A stretch of 64,000 nt of DNA from G965116155 sp965116155 (GTDB lineage Bacteria; Bdellovibrionota; Bdellovibrionia; Bdellovibrionales; UBA1609): the NCBI GenBank assembly GCA_965116155.1, contig OZ220488.1, forward strand, positions 1,488,001 to 1,552,000, given 5' to 3'. Under the pieces are notes generated by a model that had not been told where the DNA came from, did no database searches, and saw nothing but the letters and a program-made list of their open reading frames with translations. Positions within the stretch are counted from its first letter, which is position 1. Each line of letters starts with the position of its first letter. The position numbers and the translations under genes are program-made. Shown one piece after another: positions 60,138 to 64,000 of the stretch.

Positions 60138-61388
60138 ATGCGCTGGTACATAGGTTGGGTTAGTGTTGTGCTTTGCTGCGGCATGCCGCATGTGGCGTGG
60201 TCTAGCAAAAACACCAAGTCTCCCCCAGGTCGCTCTAACCAAACTAAAATCGAGGTAGAGCCCGGATTTAGTTTAGAGCGCTCAGGTCCTGTTAGTCAGC
60301 AGCCCAATACACAAGCCAACAAGCACCTCAACAAGCGCCCTGGCCGCGTGCAAAAGCCGCAAAAAACTCCACAGCGGCATATTGCTAGCGTGCAAAAAAG
60401 GCGTGCGCTAGAAATAAAGCTCAAACAAAATCCAGACCATGTGCCCACTCGTGAGGATTTAGCGGACCTCTATTACAAAAGCAAAAACCATAAAAAGGTG
60501 GTTGTAGTGTTGGCGCCTTACTCTAACGAGATTGGTTTTGATAGTGTAATGCTATTGTCGGATTCCTATGCTCAGCTCAAAAAATGGGACGCCAACATTG
60601 CACTTTTAGAAAGGCTGATTCAAAAAACCACCCCCCCGAGGTTTAGACCGTATTTTTTGTTGGCAAAAGCGCTTTTACAAAAAGGCAATCAGGATGAAGC
60701 AGCAAAAAACTTAGAGCAAGCCACACTTTTGGCGCCGAAGCATTTGCCGAGCTTTAGAATGCTTGTAGAGTTTTACGAGGAGCAAAAAAACTGGTTCGCG
60801 CAAAGGAGCCTAATTTTAAACGCCATGAAGGCCATGGGGCCAAGAGGGGAGTTTTTAAATGCACTATGCTCGGCTCAAACTCAAGCCAAGTTGGTTAAGG
60901 AGAGCATTTTAGCCTGTAAAAGGGCTATTAAAAAAACCCCCTCCTACGAACCCAACTATATAGACTTAGCTTATGGTCTAGCTTATCAGGGCAAAACGGC
61001 GCAGGCAGAAAAAGTGCTAACCCAGGCGGCTAAGAAGTTTAAAGGGTCAGAGTTTATACAGTGGTCGGTGGGGGAGTTTTTTTTCTCTCAAAAAAATTTC
61101 ATGGTAGCGATAAGGTTTTTAAAAAACGCCGTACAAAACAAGCCCAACTCGGCGCGTGGGCATTTGGCTTTAGCGATTTCTTTGTTTCAAGGGGCTTTTT
61201 ACAAAGACGCTCTTAAGCATTATATGCTGGCCTGCAAATATGAGGACTCTGGGCCTCAAAAAAGCCTAGAAGAGTTTCGTACAGCTTTGGCTAAACTTAG
61301 TACCTTGAGCCAGACAGACCCCGAGCTGCTTAGCATGCTAAGTGCATACACCAAGCAAGAAGCGCGTTGTGTAAAGGCTCAACCATAG
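60138..61388 (+). CDS. TPR protein of the secretion locus
   Basis: A 416-residue exported protein: signal peptide MRWYIGWVSVVLCCGMPHVA, a basic Pro/Gln/Asn-rich linker (about 30-90), then tetratricopeptide repeats from about 95 to 390 (REDLADLYYKSKNHKKVVVV, YFLLAKALLQKGNQDEAAKN, IDLAYGLAYQGKTAQAEKVL, ARGHLALAISLFQGAFYKDA). TPR proteins commonly assemble secretins (pilotin-like) or pili. ATG 60138 lies in a duplicated 19-bp segment; there is no clear ribosome site. It sits between the ATPase and the GspL-like gene. Confidence 0.8.
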   Translation: MRWYIGWVSVVLCCGMPHVAWSSKNTKSPPGRSNQTKIEVEPGFSLERSGPVSQQPNTQANKHLNKRPGRVQKPQKTPQRHIASVQKRRALEIKLKQNPDHVPTREDLADLYYKSKNHKKVVVVLAPYSNEIGFDSVMLLSDSYAQLKKWDANIALLERLIQKTTPPRFRPYFLLAKALLQKGNQDEAAKNLEQATLLAPKHLPSFRMLVEFYEEQKNWFAQRSLILNAMKAMGPRGEFLNALCSAQTQAKLVKESILACKRAIKKTPSYEPNYIDLAYGLAYQGKTAQAEKVLTQAAKKFKGSEFIQWSVGEFFFSQKNFMVAIRFLKNAVQNKPNSARGHLALAISLFQGAFYKDALKHYMLACKYEDSGPQKSLEEFRTALAKLSTLSQTDPELLSMLSAYTKQEARCVKAQP

Positions 61389-61404
61389 GCTAAACTGGCC
61401 TTGT

Positions 61405-62997
61405 ATGTTGAGCGTGGGTGTAGATATTGGCAGCTATAGCATTAAGCTTGTTGCAGCCAAAATGGCGGGCACGCGTTATGAGGTGGTGCGCGCAGAGGAG
61501 TTTAGGTTTTCTACCAAACCCAATGCCGACATTAGTCTGGAGACTTTAGAGCACTTAAAGCATATTGTGTCGCTTTTTAACACCGGGCAGGCGCGGTTTG
61601 TGTTGGCTTTGCCTGATCGGCACGTGTGCACGAGGTCGATTTTTTTTCCGTTTAAAGAAAAGCACAAAATTTTAAAAACCCTGGCTTTTGAGCTAGAGGA
61701 TAAAATTCCGTTTTCTATGCATAACTCTGTGTGCGATGTGCAAATGGGTCGCCCCATGTTGGGCGGAGTGCAAACTTTGGGTGTGGCGGCTTTAAAAGAC
61801 AAAATCGGCGGTTATTTAGAGACCCTTAAAACTTCAGGCCTGCAGCCTTATGTATTGGGGGTAGAGAGCTTGGCATTTGCGAATGTGTTTTTGTTGTCGC
61901 AAAAAAATGCAAAAGCAGAAAGGTCAAAATACTGTGATGTGTTGTTAGACTTTGGGCACCAAAGCACTAAGGTGGTTTTGGTATCGGGCCAGTATATTTT
62001 AGATGTGGGCAGTGTGGATTGGGGCATGCACAATGTTATTGAAGCCATCGCGCACAAGTACAGCTTAGGTTATTTAGAGGCCTTAGGGGGAGTGCGCAGC
62101 AAGGGGCTTAAGGTTTTGTTAGATTACAAAGATGCCTCAAGGCGCGATACGGCGTTGTCTCAGGTGGTAAAAAAGGCTTTTGGGCCTTTCTTAAGAGAGT
62201 TGATGCTGCTTTTAACAGAGTGTCAAAGCGAGCATTCTGTGCAGTGTGGTCGTGTGCTGTGTAGTGGTTGGGGTGCGCGCATAGAGAACGTGGCAGGTTT
62301 AATAACCCAAGGGATCAATATGCCAGTGCATGTTTTTGATGAAACCGGCACAGGAGTGCGGGGTGACTGGTCGTTAAAGGAGCATCCGTCTTATCTTGGG
62401 GCCTTGGGTTTAGCGCTTGAGGGGTTTAAGCGCTCAAGCACTCGGGGGCCGAACTTTTTAAAAGGTGCTTTTAAGCCTTCGGGTCAGGATATAGGGGCGA
62501 TGTTTAAGCGTTGGCGTGTGGGTTTGTCATCGGCTGTAGCGCTGTATTGTTTGGCTTGTGTGTGGGGCGTTTGGAGCGCATCACTGGGTCAAAGGCTATC
62601 CGATGATACCTATGCAGCTTTAACAAAGCATGCAGTAAGCATTACGGGCTTGCCACGCAGTCAGGTTAAAGTGCCTACTATTCAAAGTTATATAGACTCT
62701 GCAGATGCGCGCAAAAAATTCTATGCTTCTTATGAGAGTTGGCAAAAGGCTCCTTCGGCGCTGCATGTGTTAGCACGTTTAAGTGAGCTTATGCCGAAGA
62801 CATCTTTGGTTGTGCAAAAGTTTTTATTTGAGCCGTCGGTTTTAAAAATCGCAGGCCAAGGAGAGCCGACGGATGTGCGTGCTTTGCGAGAGGGGCTTAA
62901 AAACTTGGGCTTATCTGTTGAGGTAAACGACTTAGCTGCAGGCGAGCGGCCTGAGGGTGCGGGTTTTGGTTTTGAGGTGCAGATAAAAAGCTTGTAG
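61405..62997 (+). CDS. gspL: GspL/PilM-like inner-membrane assembly protein
   Basis: A 530-residue protein. The actin-like fold of PilM/GspL is seen at the start (MLSVGVDIGSYSIKLVAAKM), in LALPDRHVCTRSIFFPF (PilM-like) and in CDVLLDFGHQSTKVVLVSGQ. One membrane segment at about 375-395 (VGLSSAVALYCLACVWGVWS) separates it from a periplasmic C-terminal ferredoxin-like domain (about 445-530; VLKIAGQGEPTDVRALREGL). The actin-like plus periplasmic layout is that of GspL, which couples the GspE ATPase to the inner membrane platform. GspM-like and gspN genes follow directly. Confidence 0.88.
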   Translation: MLSVGVDIGSYSIKLVAAKMAGTRYEVVRAEEFRFSTKPNADISLETLEHLKHIVSLFNTGQARFVLALPDRHVCTRSIFFPFKEKHKILKTLAFELEDKIPFSMHNSVCDVQMGRPMLGGVQTLGVAALKDKIGGYLETLKTSGLQPYVLGVESLAFANVFLLSQKNAKAERSKYCDVLLDFGHQSTKVVLVSGQYILDVGSVDWGMHNVIEAIAHKYSLGYLEALGGVRSKGLKVLLDYKDASRRDTALSQVVKKAFGPFLRELMLLLTECQSEHSVQCGRVLCSGWGARIENVAGLITQGINMPVHVFDETGTGVRGDWSLKEHPSYLGALGLALEGFKRSSTRGPNFLKGAFKPSGQDIGAMFKRWRVGLSSAVALYCLACVWGVWSASLGQRLSDDTYAALTKHAVSITGLPRSQVKVPTIQSYIDSADARKKFYASYESWQKAPSALHVLARLSELMPKTSLVVQKFLFEPSVLKIAGQGEPTDVRALREGLKNLGLSVEVNDLAAGERPEGAGFGFEVQIKSL

Positions 62998-63771
62998 GTG
63001 GGTGTGCAGGATATTGTAGATAGATTAAGGGAGCTTGTTAAGCAGCTACTGTTTAGGTTGCAAGAGAGTGCTTTATACTCTCAGGTGGAGGAGAGATTTT
63101 TTGCTCTTTCTCTTAGAGGGCAACGACTAGTGGTGTGGGGTCTGGCTGTGACACTGCTTTTAGTGGTGGGCAGCGTGCCGTATGCGTTTTACCAGGATGC
63201 GCGTGCACGTTTTACAGTGGTGCAGCAGGATCGGCAGCTTTTGAACCATCTGTTTAAGGCAGCTCAGGTGCCCTCGGCCTTTAGTGTGCCGCAGTTTGGG
63301 GCAGGGGAGCTTGTGGAGCGTATTAGTGCATTGTTGCAAACGGAGCTGCTAGCGCCTCAGCAGGTGCAGGGGGTGGGGGTTGCGCAAGGTCGGTCGCCGC
63401 GCTTGCAGGGCGTGTCGGTTGTGGCGCAAGAGGTAGTAGAGCTAAAGCTGGCGGGGTTAAATGTGTCGCAGGTGGTAAAATTAGCAGAGCAAGTGGAGTC
63501 TTTGAGTCCGAGTGTGAAGCTAGCGGGTTTGCATATGGAGCCTTCGGCTTTAACAGAAGCCCAAGGCAGTGCTGGGTATTTTGATGTGGTGTTTCACTTT
63601 GCTGCTGCTAAGTTTCCTGAGACAAAGCCGCTTGCGCAGGCAGTAGCAGAAGGTGCAACGCAGCCTGCTGCTCCCTCTGGTGCGCCGGGGGGTGATGCAG
63701 GTGCGCCGGCCACGCCTCCTGCTGTTCCTGAAGCTCCTTCGGCTGATGCGCCCGACACAGGAGGCGTCTAA
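62998..63771 (+). CDS. gspM: GspM-like protein
   Basis: A 257-residue inner-membrane protein. GTG 62998 follows the gspL stop directly. An N-terminal cytoplasmic segment, one membrane helix (about 47-67: LVVWGLAVTLLLVVGSVPYA), and a periplasmic domain (about 95-200) with alternating beta/alpha pattern (VVELKLAGLNVSQVVKLAEQ) match GspM, the partner of GspL. The C-terminal 55 residues are Pro/Ala/Gly-rich and low complexity, an unusual addition. It overlaps the gspN start by one base (TAATG). Confidence 0.8.
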   Translation: MGVQDIVDRLRELVKQLLFRLQESALYSQVEERFFALSLRGQRLVVWGLAVTLLLVVGSVPYAFYQDARARFTVVQQDRQLLNHLFKAAQVPSAFSVPQFGAGELVERISALLQTELLAPQQVQGVGVAQGRSPRLQGVSVVAQEVVELKLAGLNVSQVVKLAEQVESLSPSVKLAGLHMEPSALTEAQGSAGYFDVVFHFAAAKFPETKPLAQAVAEGATQPAAPSGAPGGDAGAPATPPAVPEAPSADAPDTGGV

Positions 63772-64000
63772 TGGGTCTTATAAGGGGCTTGGCACGGTTT
63801 TTAACTTTGATTTTAAAGTCCCACAAAAGGCATGTGTTTTTGTGGGTGGTGGTGTTTTTTGGTTTTGTGGTGCTGCTTTTCCCGTACCAAGAGGCTTTGG
63901 AGTATGGGGCGGGTTTGGTGTCTCGTGCTACTAATCAAAAGTTACATATGAATTTTGAGCAAGCAGGGCTTAGTTTTTACCCTTTGGGGTTGAAGCTTAC
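63771..64000 (+). CDS. gspN: GspN-like protein (N-terminal part)
   Basis: Only 76 residues are visible before the window ends. ATG 63771 overlaps the gspM stop. The N-terminus is MGLIRGLARFLTLILKSHKR, followed by a membrane helix (VFLWVVVFFGFVVLLFPYQE) and the start of a periplasmic domain (MNFEQAGLSFYPLGLKL), which resembles GspN/AsmA-like proteins (FxxxxLSxxPLGLxL). Its place after gspL-gspM supports GspN, a component seen in some type II systems. Confidence 0.75.
   Translation, partial: MGLIRGLARFLTLILKSHKRHVFLWVVVFFGFVVLLFPYQEALEYGAGLVSRATNQKLHMNFEQAGLSFYPLGLKL

Overview
The window is about 64 kb of one bacterial chromosome, roughly half G+C, using the standard code (TAA, TAG and TGA all end genes). 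The genes indicate a Gram-negative cell with meso-diaminopimelate peptidoglycan and an outer membrane: MurE has a DNPR motif, and there are Lnt, several lipobox signal peptides, an AmpG-like muropeptide permease, a secretin and GspL/M/N-like genes. The GspL-GspM-GspN order resembles Bdellovibrio and other former Deltaproteobacteria. I favour that broad group, with only moderate confidence and from memory. Ankyrin-repeat exported proteins, an Rpn-type nuclease, expanded families of secreted proteins and dense intergenic repeats fit a host- or predator-associated lifestyle (inference).

Layout. 1-2.7 kb: glmM (partial) divergent from a cysteine desulfurase and mnmA. 2.7-4.6 kb: hairpin repeats and an Rpn nuclease. 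4.6-9.4 kb: a 1271-residue Cys-rich repeat lipoprotein with a 25-bp poly-C tract upstream, and a small secreted protein. 9.5-13.8 kb: an aconitase-elbB-yfcH-like operon preceded by a strong terminator that may belong to a small RNA or leader. 13.8-17 kb: a fused riboflavin synthase/DHBP synthase gene, ribH and proS. 17-25 kb: exported proteins (two ankyrin lipoproteins, a large lipoprotein, a transglutaminase-like protein, a ChaN-like protein). 25-34.8 kb: murE, murF, an inserted secreted-protein gene, mraY, murD, greA and mgtE. 34.7-45.3 kb: more secreted proteins including paralogues, an orphan 5S rRNA gene with its own promoter, and a ten-repeat ankyrin protein. 45.5-54.7 kb: an AmpG-like transporter, a flavin/2Fe-2S reductase, a low-molecular-weight phosphatase, dihydroorotase, a DUF3800 gene pair, Lnt, and a HEPN-MNT toxin-antitoxin pair. 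54.7-57.4 kb: repeat arrays, tRNA-Ile and a methyltransferase. 57.4-64 kb: a secretion or pilus locus (secretin, CpaF-like ATPase, TPR protein, GspL/PilM, GspM and the start of gspN).

The most unusual feature is a family of intergenic elements, typically 190-200 bp. Read in the direction of the preceding gene, each begins with a head like TTAGAGCGCTAG, continues into a long hairpin, a conserved joint, a second hairpin and a conserved tail. The hairpin arms differ from copy to copy but still pair, so structure is conserved rather than sequence. At least seven protein genes end on a stop codon that lies inside the element head, and elements also follow the 5S rRNA and tRNA-Ile genes directly, in the same orientation. 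This suggests a 3'-end element (terminator, RNA stabiliser or mobile element with a preferred site) that I do not recognise as a named family.
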